NCBI GenBank assembly: GCA_030378005.1
Contig: JAUCGF010000107.1
Coordinates: forward strand, 1-51,725
Source of the DNA: Desulfococcaceae bacterium HSG9
GTDB lineage: Bacteria > Desulfobacterota > Desulfobacteria > Desulfobacterales > JAUCGF01
Reading direction: 5' to 3'
DNA length: 51,725 bases
A program made the translations under genes and the position numbers. Positions within the stretch are counted from its first letter, which is position 1. Each line of letters opens with the position of its first letter. Positions 19,022 to 27,957 of the stretch are shown piece by piece. The notes under the pieces are model-generated. The model ran no database searches. It was not told the origin of the DNA and saw only the letters and a list, made by a program, of their open reading frames with translations.

Positions 19022-19037
19022 TGGCATGAAAATTGAA
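19022..19037 (+). promoter_or_regulatory. Possible sigma-54-like promoter of citrate synthase
   Basis: TGGCATGAAAATTGAA: the -24 GG is intact and spacing to the -12 pair is right, but that pair is GA instead of GC. About 120 bases before the ATG. Weaker than the nqr element; its neighbours with the same layout raise its credibility. Confidence 0.4.
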
Positions 19038-19156
19038 TAGATTAAAAGATGATGATATTTTTATATCATCATCATGATATGGCGAAAAAATACAGTAAAG
19101 TATGAAAGATCGCTATTTCAAATTTAATCAACCTAAAAACATAAGCGAGGTGAAAT

Positions 19157-20335
19157 ATGGACGAATTAAAACCGATTCAAAACACAGGACTTCGCGGCGT
19201 TTCTATCGCCAGCACCAAAATCAGCGACGTGGACGGCGCCAAAGGAAAATTGATATATCGAGGCTATTTGGCCAAAGACCTTGCGGGACAAGTTTCGTTT
19301 GAAGAGGCGGTTTATCTGCTTCTTTATGAAAAATTACCTGACGCGGATGAACTTGGGGAACTCAAAAAGCAATTAATCAGCCAAAGAGCGCTTCCGAGTG
19401 AATTGATCGCCGCACTTGCAACCCGTCCCAAAGATGCTTTGCCAATGGATATTCTTCAGGCGGCCGTGGCCATGGCGGCCCATCATGATCCTAATGCAAA
19501 AATACACTCCCGTGAAGCGGCGTCTCGGATTGCGATCAACCTGATCGCCAAATTTCCGACAATCGTGGCGGCCTGGGACCGTATCCGTAACAATAAAGAA
19601 CCACTGGAGCCTAATCCTGATCTGGATCATGCAGCAAATTTTCTATACATGCTCAACGGAGTGATTCCCGATGACGAGATAGCCGGATTTTTTGATACGT
19701 GTTTGCTTTTGCATGCGGAACATTCTTTTAACGCTTCCACTTTCGCAGCTCGTGAAGTGGCATCCACCAAAGCCCATACTTACGCATCCGTGGCGGCCGG
19801 CGTGGGCTCGTTATCCGGTGCTTTACACGGTGGGGCGAATACGCGAGTGATGGAAATGCTGCTCAAAATCGGTTCGGTTGACAAGGTGGAAGACTATGTA
19901 AAAAATATCCTTGCAACCGGTGGTGTGATCATGGGGCTGGGCCATGCCGTTTACCAGACCGACGATCCCAGGGCGCATATTCTGGCACCCATGTCAAAAA
20001 CATTGGGTGAGCGTGCGGGTGACACCAAATGGTATGATCTTTCGGTGCATCTTGAGGAAGTCGCCAAACAAGCCTTTAAAGAGAAAAAAGAGAGGGAGAT
20101 TTATGTTAATGTCGATTTTTACAGTGCCACAGTCTATTATTATATGGGAATACCGACCGACCTGTTCACACCGATATTCGCCATCGCCCGAATTGCCGGA
20201 TGGGCCGCCCATGTGATTGAAGAACAATTCGCCGGAGCCGCACCCAAACCCGCGCTCTATCGCCCGGAATCTGACTATGTCGGTGACTACTGCGGGCCTG
20301 ATGAGTGCGTTTATGTGCCTATGGACGAGCGCTAA
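19157..20335 (+). CDS. Citrate synthase (citrate/methylcitrate synthase family)
   Basis: Condenses oxaloacetate with acetyl-CoA (or a homologous acyl-CoA) in the cytoplasm. The 392-residue length fits the type II bacterial family. Catalytic positions are present: H224 in GALHGGAN, H263 in GLGHAVY and D320 in NVDFYSA; H189 in HAEHSFNAS is the usual substrate-binding region. Bacterial enzymes generally have GHRVY where this has GHAVY, while the eukaryotic enzyme has GHAV, so the change is not by itself inactivating. YRGYLAKDL near the N-terminus is also seen in methylcitrate synthases, so the acyl-CoA preference is uncertain. Start supported by GAGGTG. Monocistronic, divergent from nqr. Confidence 0.93.
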   Translation: MDELKPIQNTGLRGVSIASTKISDVDGAKGKLIYRGYLAKDLAGQVSFEEAVYLLLYEKLPDADELGELKKQLISQRALPSELIAALATRPKDALPMDILQAAVAMAAHHDPNAKIHSREAASRIAINLIAKFPTIVAAWDRIRNNKEPLEPNPDLDHAANFLYMLNGVIPDDEIAGFFDTCLLLHAEHSFNASTFAAREVASTKAHTYASVAAGVGSLSGALHGGANTRVMEMLLKIGSVDKVEDYVKNILATGGVIMGLGHAVYQTDDPRAHILAPMSKTLGERAGDTKWYDLSVHLEEVAKQAFKEKKEREIYVNVDFYSATVYYYMGIPTDLFTPIFAIARIAGWAAHVIEEQFAGAAPKPALYRPESDYVGDYCGPDECVYVPMDER

Positions 20336-20421
20336 TTGGCCGAAGTGCTGACTTCGATTGTAGCGACTGTCATCATTCCGCAGGTTTCGTTGCTCTCCAC
20401 CCACCTGCAACAATCCATATA

Positions 20422-20440
20422 GCCGGGTTTGCAACCCGGC
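20422..20440. terminator. Hairpin, possible terminator of citrate synthase
   Basis: Perfect 8-bp stem GCCGGGTT / AACCCGGC around a 3-base loop, 87 bases after the citrate synthase stop. It is not followed by a T-run on the plus strand, so rho-independent termination is uncertain. Confidence 0.4.
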
Positions 20441-20563
20441 AAAATCATAAGTGGCATACAATGTACACATCATATACACATTATGAATATAATATAATTT
20501 TTTTTATATCGTTCCTGTTTTAAATAAGCAATAAAATCAATCATTTAAAAAAATAATCGCCTC

Positions 20564-20581
20564 TTGGCACGATTCTTGAAA
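20564..20581 (+). promoter_or_regulatory. Sigma-54-like promoter of the VIT/vWA-rhombosortase unit
   Basis: TTGGCACGATTCTTGAA matches the RpoN consensus TTGGCACG-N4-TTGC well, except that the -12 pair is GA instead of GC. GG and GA are 10 bases apart. It ends about 63 bases before the ATG of the VIT/vWA gene. Confidence 0.5.
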
Positions 20582-20643
20582 AACTAAAGATAAAGGCAAA
20601 GAAACAGTTATTCATTAATCAATTAAAGCAAAGGAGGCGTAAG

Positions 20644-22812
20644 ATGAAAAGTTTTCGTAAAACAGCGACATTGTTAATTGCAGCGGCAACCCTGCTTATC
20701 GGGAGTGCCAACGCTAAGGCGGCCGGTTTGTTGATTGCCGATGGCGGTTTTGGCGGAGTTTTGGAAATTAAAGAACATGATGTGAATGTGACGATCAATA
20801 ACGGGATAGCGGTCACCCGTGTAACCCAGGTGTTTGTGAACACAGAAAAACGGCAGGTTGAAGCGCTTTACACGTTTCCGGTTCCCAAAGGCGCATCCGT
20901 GGCCAATTTCAGCATGTGGATCAAAGGCAAAGAGATGGTGGGCGAGGTCTTGGAGAAAAAGCGGGCGCGTGAAATTTACAATTCCTACAAAAGCCGTCGC
21001 CGTGATCCCGGATTGTTAGAGCAAGTTGATTATAAAACCTTTGAAATGCGGATTTTTCCCATCGGTCCGAAGGCCGAACAAAAAGTGGAAATTGTGTATT
21101 ACCAAGAACTCAATGTCGATCATGACCAAGCGACTTATGTATATCCCCTGGCAACAGTGACGCGCAAAGATATCAACGCCCGCACCACTGGCAAATTTGC
21201 CATTAATGCGGAGATCAAATCCGCTATTCCGCTTGTCAAAATTGCAAGCCCCAGCCATGCGGATGAATTTGTACTCAATCAGCACACCGAAAATTACGCG
21301 GTCGCCAGCTTGGAAACTTCCGGCGGCAGCCTGGCCGCTGATGTGGTATTGAATTACGATCTAATGCGTCCCAAAACCGGCATGGACTTGCTGACTTTAC
21401 GGCAAACAGGTGAAGACGGCTTTTTCTGCCTCACCCTGACTTCGGGGAAAGACCTTGCCAAACAGGATACAGGTATGGATTATGTGTTTCTGCTGGATAT
21501 TTCCGGGAGTATGGCAAACGATGGCAAGTTGATAATGTCCAAAAACTCGGTGAGCGCGTTTATTGGCGAACTGGGGCCGGAAGACCGTTTTGAAATGATG
21601 ACTTTTAACGTCAACCCCGGTACGTTGTTTAACGCTATGCAGCCGGCTGACACGGCCAACAAAGATGCGGCCAAAGCACATCTCGACACTCAGCGCGCAC
21701 GAGGCGGCACGGTGCTTGCGCCGGCGATGAATACGGCTTACAAGTATAGCGATCCGGACCGGACGCTTAATGTGGTTATCTTGAGTGATGGCATGACCGA
21801 ACAAAAAGAGCGTCGCACGTTGATACAACTGATTGATGAACGCCCCCGCAATGCCCGCGTTTTTTGTATCGGCGTAGGCAACGAAGTCAACCGTCCGCTT
21901 CTGGAGCAGATGGCGCAGGAATCCGGCGGCTTGGCGGCTTTTATTTCACGAGGCGATAATTTTCAGCGCCAGGCCCGCGCGTTTCGACGCAAACTGATGC
22001 GGCCAGTAGCGTCTGATGTATCAATAGACCTCGGTTCGATTGGCGCTTATAACATCACACCGGAAAAACTGCCCAACCTTTATCACGGTTCGCCCATTAG
22101 GGTGTATGGCCGCTATAAAGCGAGCGGTGAAAAAGAGATTGCCTTGAAAGCGGATGTGCAGGGACAAGAAATAAGTGAAGCGGTAACGTTGGCTTTTCCG
22201 CAATCCGATCAGAATAATCCTGAAATTGAACGTATGTGGGCGTTACAGCGCGTGGATCAATTGATGAAACAAAGCAATCGCTCCGGTACGCGTGAAAATG
22301 TGATTGATGAGATTGTTCGTTTGGGTGAGGATTTTTCGATTGTCACCCAATACACCTCTTTCTTGGTATTGGAAAATGATGGTGAGTACAAACGTTGGAA
22401 AATCGACCGTCGCAACAGCCGCCGCTTATCGCGTGATCGAGCCGCTCAAACCCGGCGTCAGGAAATGCTGGATGCCATACGCACCAAAGCCCAGGCGAAT
22501 ATCGGCCCGCAACAGGCATCGAAACCTAAAAAGGCGGCTGCACCACAGACCGGTGCTAAAAAACCGATTAAATTGGCATCCGCGCCGCGAACTCCCGCTT
22601 CTCAGAATAATGCTGTTACCCCTCCCAAACGCCGTCAGAGTCGTGACTTCAGTTTGGAATCACCCGCTTCTCAGAATAATACGCCTTCTAAACGTAAAAA
22701 GAGACGATTTCGAAGTAGCGGTGGCGGCCCGGTGGGCCCTCTGTTTGTCGGAATTGCAGTGTGGTTGCGCAGACGTAAAAGTAAAAAACGGGTTGGCAGT
22801 CTAAACCACTGA
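20644..22812 (+). CDS. VIT and vWA domain protein with GlyGly-CTERM-like tail
   Basis: A 722-residue exported protein. Signal peptide about 1-27; VIT domain about 28-170 (FVNTEKRQVEALYTFPVPKG is its hallmark); vWA domain about 278-450 with the MIDAS residues D285, S287 and S289 in FLLDISGSM; then a basic, Pro/Ala-rich stalk (about 600-690). The C-terminus has GGG (693-695), a short hydrophobic stretch and the cluster RRRK, the layout of a GlyGly-CTERM sorting signal cut by rhombosortase. The adjacent downstream gene encodes such a protease. Related VIT/vWA proteins in marine proteobacteria are commonly sortase (LPXTG) targets, so the processing enzyme appears exchanged here. Start has a strong GGAGG site. 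Role of the released domain: probably metal-dependent adhesion at the surface (inference). Confidence 0.88.
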   Translation: MKSFRKTATLLIAAATLLIGSANAKAAGLLIADGGFGGVLEIKEHDVNVTINNGIAVTRVTQVFVNTEKRQVEALYTFPVPKGASVANFSMWIKGKEMVGEVLEKKRAREIYNSYKSRRRDPGLLEQVDYKTFEMRIFPIGPKAEQKVEIVYYQELNVDHDQATYVYPLATVTRKDINARTTGKFAINAEIKSAIPLVKIASPSHADEFVLNQHTENYAVASLETSGGSLAADVVLNYDLMRPKTGMDLLTLRQTGEDGFFCLTLTSGKDLAKQDTGMDYVFLLDISGSMANDGKLIMSKNSVSAFIGELGPEDRFEMMTFNVNPGTLFNAMQPADTANKDAAKAHLDTQRARGGTVLAPAMNTAYKYSDPDRTLNVVILSDGMTEQKERRTLIQLIDERPRNARVFCIGVGNEVNRPLLEQMAQESGGLAAFISRGDNFQRQARAFRRKLMRPVASDVSIDLGSIGAYNITPEKLPNLYHGSPIRVYGRYKASGEKEIALKADVQGQEISEAVTLAFPQSDQNNPEIERMWALQRVDQLMKQSNRSGTRENVIDEIVRLGEDFSIVTQYTSFLVLENDGEYKRWKIDRRNSRRLSRDRAAQTRRQEMLDAIRTKAQANIGPQQASKPKKAAAPQTGAKKPIKLASAPRTPASQNNAVTPPKRRQSRDFSLESPASQNNTPSKRKKRRFRSSGGGPVGPLFVGIAVWLRRRKSKKRVGSLNH

Positions 22813-22821
22813 TTAGTCGGT

Positions 22822-22995
22822 GTAGGGTGGGCAAAGTTTTCCCACTCAAGGCATTAATAAGTAATAAAAAACGCAAAGTGGTAAACTTCATAAAAAGAAA
22901 TGGCCTTTGCCCACCGGTTTTAAGAAAAATGGTGGGCATCGCCGGCGAAGATTGACGCTGTATACAAAATCAGTTTCCGGCGATACCCACCCTAC
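22822..22995. repeat. Palindromic element between vWA and rhombosortase genes
   Basis: The element opens with GTAGGGTGGGCAAAG and closes with CGATACCCACCCTAC. Inside, TTTGCCCACC and GGTGGGCATCGCCGG pair with the outer arms, giving two adjacent hairpins. GTAGGGTGGG arms recur at 43858 and 44036. It may act as a partial terminator lowering rhombosortase relative to its substrate (inference). Confidence 0.65.
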
Positions 22996-23035
22996 CCAAA
23001 TTATTTGTACAGATTGAAAATAGAAGGAGGCTGCC

Positions 23036-23719
23036 ATGTCAGCTAACTCATTAACACTCGATTATGACAGAAACAGTAACACGGATATAGAACAGCAATC
23101 TTTTTGGCGCAGGTTTTCACCGGATATTATTTTTTTTAGCGGTTTGCTGATTTTATGCAACCTTCATCTGATTACACCGGGCCTGATGCCTCCGCCGCTT
23201 TTTGATTCCGATGCTTTTGTGGCTGGAAAGTGGTGGCTGATATTAACCTATTCGTTTGTACATATAAGTTGGTATCATCTGCTATTAGATGCGGGCGCAT
23301 TTTTACTTTTATATACCGGATTGGAAACCAAACGCATTTCGAAACGGCTGTTTTACGTGGCTGGATGTGGTGTATGCAGTTTTGGGGCGACGTTTCTGTT
23401 TGAACCTAAAATTCATATTTTGGGATTGTGCGGTATTTCAGGCATTGCCCACGGATTGATGGCTGTTACAGCCTTGGAAATGATAACCGACCGCACGTAT
23501 GCTAAACAGGGATGGTTCTGTTTATTCATCGTTGGTTTTAAGTCGCTTTATGAGATCATTACCGGGAAAATGTTATTCGATTTTTTGCTTTTCGGAATGT
23601 GTGGCACTCCTTTGACCGCCTCTCATATCGGCGGCGTTATCGGCGGAATTATCAGTTTTTCGTTGGCGGTATGGCTTAAACCGGTGTCTTGCTGTTCGCA
23701 GGCTCAAACACCAAATTAA
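23036..23719 (+). CDS. Rhombosortase (rhomboid-family intramembrane serine protease)
   Basis: A 227-residue protein with about six membrane helices. The catalytic pair is Ser135 in GISG and His197 in ASHIGG; HG at 139-140 follows the Ser as in rhombosortases (GxSGxxHG). WWLILTYSFVHISWYHLLLD matches the family region GEWWR-LT-FVH-SW-HLLLN. It cleaves GlyGly-CTERM tails of exported proteins in the inner membrane. The gene next to it encodes a protein with such a tail, and it is the only candidate substrate in the window. Strong ribosome site (GGAGG). It is shorter than housekeeping rhomboids such as GlpG, which fits the dedicated class. Confidence 0.85.
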   Translation: MSANSLTLDYDRNSNTDIEQQSFWRRFSPDIIFFSGLLILCNLHLITPGLMPPPLFDSDAFVAGKWWLILTYSFVHISWYHLLLDAGAFLLLYTGLETKRISKRLFYVAGCGVCSFGATFLFEPKIHILGLCGISGIAHGLMAVTALEMITDRTYAKQGWFCLFIVGFKSLYEIITGKMLFDFLLFGMCGTPLTASHIGGVIGGIISFSLAVWLKPVSCCSQAQTPN

Positions 23720-23772
23720 AGAAAAAGAATGGGGATGAAATAAATTCTCTGACCATCTGTGAAATGTGATTC

Positions 23773-23803
23773 GTGAAACGTGAATTCACGCATCACGTTT
23801 CAC
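23773..23803. terminator. Hairpin after the rhombosortase gene
   Basis: Stem GTGAAACGTGA / TCACGTTTCAC (11 bp, perfect) with a 9-base loop, followed by CTTT. It lies 53 bases after the stop codon and is a plausible terminator, or a REP-like palindrome. Confidence 0.5.
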
Positions 23804-23942
23804 CTTTCAAAAATCACAATCAGGGTGGCTATAACGATTCTGGGTAGCCCTGCATTTGTATGATGATGTGTTTTCTGATATTGTTAACACATTTTAACGA
23901 TTTCCTTATAACCTATTGAAAATCATGCAACTATTTTTAATC

Positions 23943-25237
23943 TCATTCGTTCTGTCTCAAATCTGATTTTTTTATGGCAGGGTGACGTTCTCTTTTTCCA
24001 GGGCACTCCCCTTTCAGCTTCCCAGGTGATTTACCACGAGGTTCAGGCGCTTTCGCCGGTGTTCCTGACTCCGAAATAATTCGCAGCATGTTTCTTTGCA
24101 CCGTCGAAGGCGTCAGGATTCGAGTGTCAGTAGATCGAAAAGTTCCTTAAAAGTTCCGTAGGAACGGCATATTTGTAGCAGATGTCAGCCCCCTACCCCT
24201 TGAGTCCCGTAGGGACGGCATGTCTTCACCGGAATATACCGTCCCTACGGGACTCAGCGGACACGGGGGATTCGGATTCTACAAATATGCCGCTCCTACG
24301 GAGCTGAAAACAGATAGACCGTCGTCACCTTTCAAAAACTTTTCGATCTACTGAGTGTCTCTCTTGAAGTATGGTGGATATCGTTCCCATGGAAAGCTGC
24401 TTTTTTCAGCTATCCCTGACGCTGCTGAAAGCAGTGCATAAGCGAGCCCGACGATTCCCCACCAATTTTCTTCATGTTCTGTCACCGATGTCAGGTGGGA
24501 ATCCATGAGCGGTTCAGTTTTCCTGAAACGAAAAAAAACACTCCGGGTCGAACCGTTGCCTGTGGGCTCTGCATGTCCCGCCATGCCGTTATCCTGACAT
24601 CACAGAGCCGACCTTTGCCGGTTGTGAAGGTCACCGAAACGGTCTCGTCCGGTGTTCTGTAAGTTTCAGAATCACCTGATGCCGATCTGATTCCGAACCA
24701 TATAGGACAGCCTTTTCCGGGAGCACAGTTGTCAGTGACCGGCTGTCAGTGAATACCCGATTCCCGCGTACCCGGACGACTTCGACCGGGTCAGCATGTT
24801 CCGCTGCCTGATATAAAAAGGTGACAGCGCTGTAAGCCGTGTCTCCGACTGCAACATTCAAAGCTTTGCTGAACGGCGGCTGCGAATCATTCAGCAAAGC
24901 TTCGATTTGCGCGGTTGCGAAATTGCGTCCGCACCGAACAGATAAAGTTGCGTGTGCCGGGTTCAGGAATTAAAGACGAGGTGGCACGCATAATCTTTAG
25001 CTGCAGTTCGGTTCGTTCATATTTCGCCGTTTTCGAAACATAAAAATTATCTGCGGCATCATGAAGACTGGCGTATCACCTGCGAAAAAGGGTGATGAGG
25101 CTGAGCAGCACCGAGGATGCGGCAGACTGATTTCCCGAAAGAGCGTCAATCAGAACCATGGCGGCATCCGCTCTTTTATCAATACTGTCATAAAGATCGT
25201 TTCTAAATTCAACTGACTTTATTTCATGAGTTTCCAT
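23943..25237 (-). pseudogene. Decayed DDE transposase, interrupted by a MITE
   Basis: The gene starts at ATG 25237 (after CAGGAGGG) with METHEIKSVEFRNDLYDSI, an N-terminus known from a large family of DDE transposases. In pieces it continues through NVAVGDTAYSAVTFLYQ and VVRVRGNRVFTDS (24631-24897), then FFRFRKTEPLMDS and HEENWWGIVGLAYALL (24348-24584). The C-terminus TPSTVQRNMLRIISESGTPA...RGKSPG is found beyond the MITE (23943-24122). There are frameshifts near 24900-25075 and a deletion near 24585-24630. A 226-bp MITE (24128-24353) splits the last part. It is certainly inactive. Confidence 0.8.
24128..24353. mobile_element. CAGTAGAT-family MITE, copy 1
   Basis: A 226-bp non-coding element starting CAGTAGATCGAAAAGTT and ending AACTTTTCGATCTACTG. 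It is flanked by a 5-bp direct repeat AGTGT (24123-24127 and 24354-24358). Inside are inverted repeats GTCCCGTAGGGACGG / CCGTCCCTACGGGAC and TTCCGTAGGAACGGCAT with its partner ATGCCGCTCCTACGGA, so the whole folds into a long cruciform. It lies within a dead transposase gene. Confidence 0.85.
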
Positions 25238-25349
25238 AATTCCCTCCTGAAATTGTAGCGACTTATCAGAAAAGTGATTATGGAAAAATTCGTAACGAAT
25301 GTCAACAATATTTATCTGAAATTTGAAACAGATGACTTTTAAGCACCCG

Positions 25350-26215
25350 CTAAAACGTAAAGCTAAACCTTGACGCAATTAAGCTTTTGCCATAAGTTGT
25401 CCAAAGTCCAATTATAAGAGTCATCGCTGTAATTTTGCTGATAACCCAAAACTCATTCGCTTTCAAACCTTGGAAAGGCAGTCGTTCCAAGTGATAATGA
25501 TTTTTCAGCTCTCTGAATCCGGCTTCGATGCACTGCCTCTTATGGTAAAACCCGCACAGCTTTACCGCCGAAAGCTCCAAATTGCTTGAAATGCCCATAA
25601 TAATAAGTGCTTACATGCTGTCAGCCTTTTTTTTCGTCCGATTTATTCGGCGGACAATGACAATTATAGTTTTGATGCCGTTAGTAAGTACGATCTCTTT
25701 CATGTCATACAAGGCGACGCCTCAGCCTGCGCGAATAATTGCAGCAGATTTTTGTCTCGCCAGTTTTTTAAAGAGGTCTTTTCCGTTTCAGACCGCATTA
25801 AAAGTCGCGGGAGCTCCGATAGCGTACCCTGGAGAAAGCTTTGTCAGAAAAAGCAGGTTCTCATGCGTCATATATGCGCTGTCGGCCCGGACGATATCTA
25901 TGCGTAAACCTAAGGATATCACTCTTTTAACCACTTTTTTAAAAAAATCTTTCGGATTGGCACCACCCGGTGACAGCTTCGCATCAACTGAAATTCCACC
26001 GATAAAGACAGCTAAAAGCTGAAAACAGGGTCCGCCTTTCGCTTTTCAGTTATATCCCGGCAAGGCACCCTTTTTGACGGAAGATGATGATAGCTGCGCA
26101 GTCACATCGATGTCCGCCGTTCTCCCGCCTGCCGCACCGGGACAGGATAATGACTGAGGAGAGCGAATCTTTACTAAGCCGTCCTGAATCATAATAAGCT
26201 TCCATGATTCAGTCT
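25350..26215 (-). pseudogene. Decayed IS1380-like transposase
   Basis: Reading the minus strand from about 26215, fragments of one transposase appear in order: a TADIDVTAQL region, KGALPGYN then a stop then KAKGGPCFQLLAVF, GGISVDAKLSPGGANPKDFF, IVRADSAYMTHENLLFLTK, and finally FYHKRQCIEAGFRELKNHY followed by ERLPFQGLKANEFWV (25350-25598). These match the catalytic region and C-terminus of IS1380-type transposases. Stops and frameshifts break it. The plus-strand frame at 25582-26022 is only its shadow. Confidence 0.65.
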
Positions 26216-26858
26216 ACACCGTAAAGAGTGTGATATGAGGCAAAATAACTTTTAATCACAGGATAAAACTGACGATAATGATTTTGATATTCGACACCCA
26301 TGATTTGCATAAGGATTACAGACTAGAACATTCTCATTGGCCTGACGATGCCAAAATATTTGAAAATTTTTAATAGATAAGTATCTATAATTGTACTGTA
26401 TTCTGAAAATACATGCAATGTATGAAGGACTGCGGGCAGAACAATATGATAATCGGTTATCATTTTGAATATCCTTATAATATCTGAAGAAAAAAATGAT
26501 AATATGGTTATAATTTCAAATTTTTCAAATGTTGGCAAACTGACAGTCGCACAGTACCTGAAAAGTTGTGATTTCGCTCTGAGCCATACAGATTAAAGAT
26601 TTATAGATTTTCGATGAAAATAATATTCGAATGTGATATTCATTTAATCTTTTAAATTAATGGGTTAGCAGAAAATCCTAAAAATGTGTTAAAGCATCTT
26701 CAATTATCAGTAGATGGAAAAAGTCTTTGGAGACCTCGTTCCCACACTTTGCGTCACTGCCATTAAGTTAAGAATTTTGGGACAGTCGTAACTCCTAACT
26801 AAATAAAATGAATTGATTATCGCCTGTCAGAAAAAAATTTCCAATTCATATTTTCGTT
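26216..26858. other. Intergenic between dead transposases
   Basis: AT-rich sequence without a supported gene. A 71-codon minus frame at 26323-26538 has no ribosome site or recognisable motif. It contains a partial CAGTAGAT-family element at 26708-26755 and an orphan copy of the IS end CGTAACTCCTA at 26787-26797 (the same end as the IS at 10428-11481). Confidence 0.5.
26708..26755. repeat. Partial CAGTAGAT-family element (subtype B)
   Basis: It begins CAGTAGATGGAAAAAGTC and runs through GAGACCTCGTTCCCAC before similarity stops at about 26755. The same sequence begins at 51671 and there continues into TTGCGTGGGAACGC at the window end. The right part is lost here, apparently cut by a later insertion. 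Confidence 0.6.
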
Positions 26859-27957
26859 TTGTTCCTTTCTATCAGAGGACGATTGAATTTTATGAATATG
26901 TCCCGCATGGGAAAATATTCTGAAAAGAGCTATCGTCTTCATTTTGAACGCCCCTTTGACTTTTCAGCCTTTAACCGGTCACCGGCTGTGCGATGCTGTT
27001 CCGGTCACAGAATAATAGCCGGAGATTGCGGTTATATTTCCAAAAGCGGGAAAAAGACTCCGCATCCAGCCTGGTTTTGGAACGGATGCGCCTCAATATC
27101 TCTGAAAGGTCTCGAAATAAGCTCTCTCGCTGTCGTCGATGTAGATAAAAATACCGCCATGCATCTTGAATGCGGACAGACTCACGGTGTCCCGAAGAAT
27201 GGTGATCGCATGGATTTTTATCTTCATCAGGCAATCGAAAAAAAATGAATTGAAATGTCTGGCAGACTGTATCGTGAATGACGGATATTATGCGAAGTGA
27301 AAATATGTCGACGGAATTGCCGAACAGACAGAGCTTTATATGATATCCAAATTGAGGAAAGATGCCGATCCGCGTTGTCTTTATACCGGTCCGCGAAGAC
27401 CGGGCAAAGGTCGTCCCTGGAAGTATGACGGAAAAACAGATTGCTGAAAGATTGACAAATCACGTTTTAAGCTCAGTTATCAGGACGACGATGTAAAAAT
27501 ATATTCGGCTGTCGTCAATAGCCGATCTTTGAAACGGGATATCCGGATAGCGTATGTCTGAAATGAAAAAACCGATGCTTATGCTGTTTTATTTTCTACT
27601 GATACGGAGATTGACGGCTATTTGATATACCGATATTATAAAGCTCGTTTTCAGATCGAGTTTCTGTTCAGGGATGCGAAACAGCATACCGGCTTAAACA
27701 ACTGTCAGGCCCGAAGTGTGAATAAGCTGTATTTTCATTTCAACACCTCCCTTTCAAGTGTCTCGACAGCCAAAGCCGAGTATCTTTTCAAAAACTGTCG
27801 TTCAGACGATACTTTTTCAATCTGTGATGTAAAATCCTTATATTCTAATAAGTTATTTCCAGATACATTTTTTGCAAAGTCAGGACTTGATTTGAGCTGC
27901 CCGAAAATAGCAGATGCATACGAGGAACTCTTAAATTTCGGGAAAATCGCTGCATGA
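26859..27957 (+). pseudogene. Decayed DDE transposase with intact C-terminus
   Basis: Fragments of one transposase in order: RMGKYSEKSYRLHFERPFDF, IIAGDCGYISKSGKKTPHP (first catalytic Asp region), SSLAVVDVDKNTAMHLEC, then after a frameshift near the A-run at 27238-27247, LADCIVNDGYYAK, a stop, YVDGIAEQTELYMISKLRKD, ADPRCLYTGPRRPGKGRP, further stops, and YYKARFQIEFLFRDAKQHTG. It ends LLNFGKIAA, the normal C-terminus for this group. At least three in-frame stops and one frameshift make it inactive. The terminal repeats were not identified. Confidence 0.8.

Larger units (their letters stand above)
18662..19156. other. Divergent regulatory region between nqrA and citrate synthase
   Basis: No gene is seen. 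It separates the divergent nqr operon and citrate synthase gene and contains one sigma-54-like element for each (annotated separately). The remainder is AT-rich. The citrate synthase ribosome site (GAGGTG) is at its right edge. No riboswitch or RNA gene was recognised. Confidence 0.6.
20336..20643. other. Intergenic: hairpin, then upstream region of the VIT/vWA gene
   Basis: No gene is seen. It contains a GC-rich hairpin at 20422-20440 and the sigma-54-like element at 20564-20581. A sequence GAAGTGCTGACTTC just after the citrate synthase stop is a partial copy of the REP-like palindrome seen elsewhere. Confidence 0.55.

Noticed and set aside
19157..20335. GHAVY in place of GHRVY in citrate synthase as a sign of lost activity
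   Set aside because: The eukaryotic enzyme also has GHAV at this place and is active; the catalytic His and Asp are intact.
25582..26022. Plus-strand frame of 146 codons with hydrophobic start
   Set aside because: It is the complement of a decayed IS1380-like transposase on the minus strand, whose motifs are recognisable. No ribosome site.
26323..26538. 71-codon minus-strand frame between dead transposases
   Set aside because: AT-rich, no start signal, no recognisable domain, surrounded by relics.
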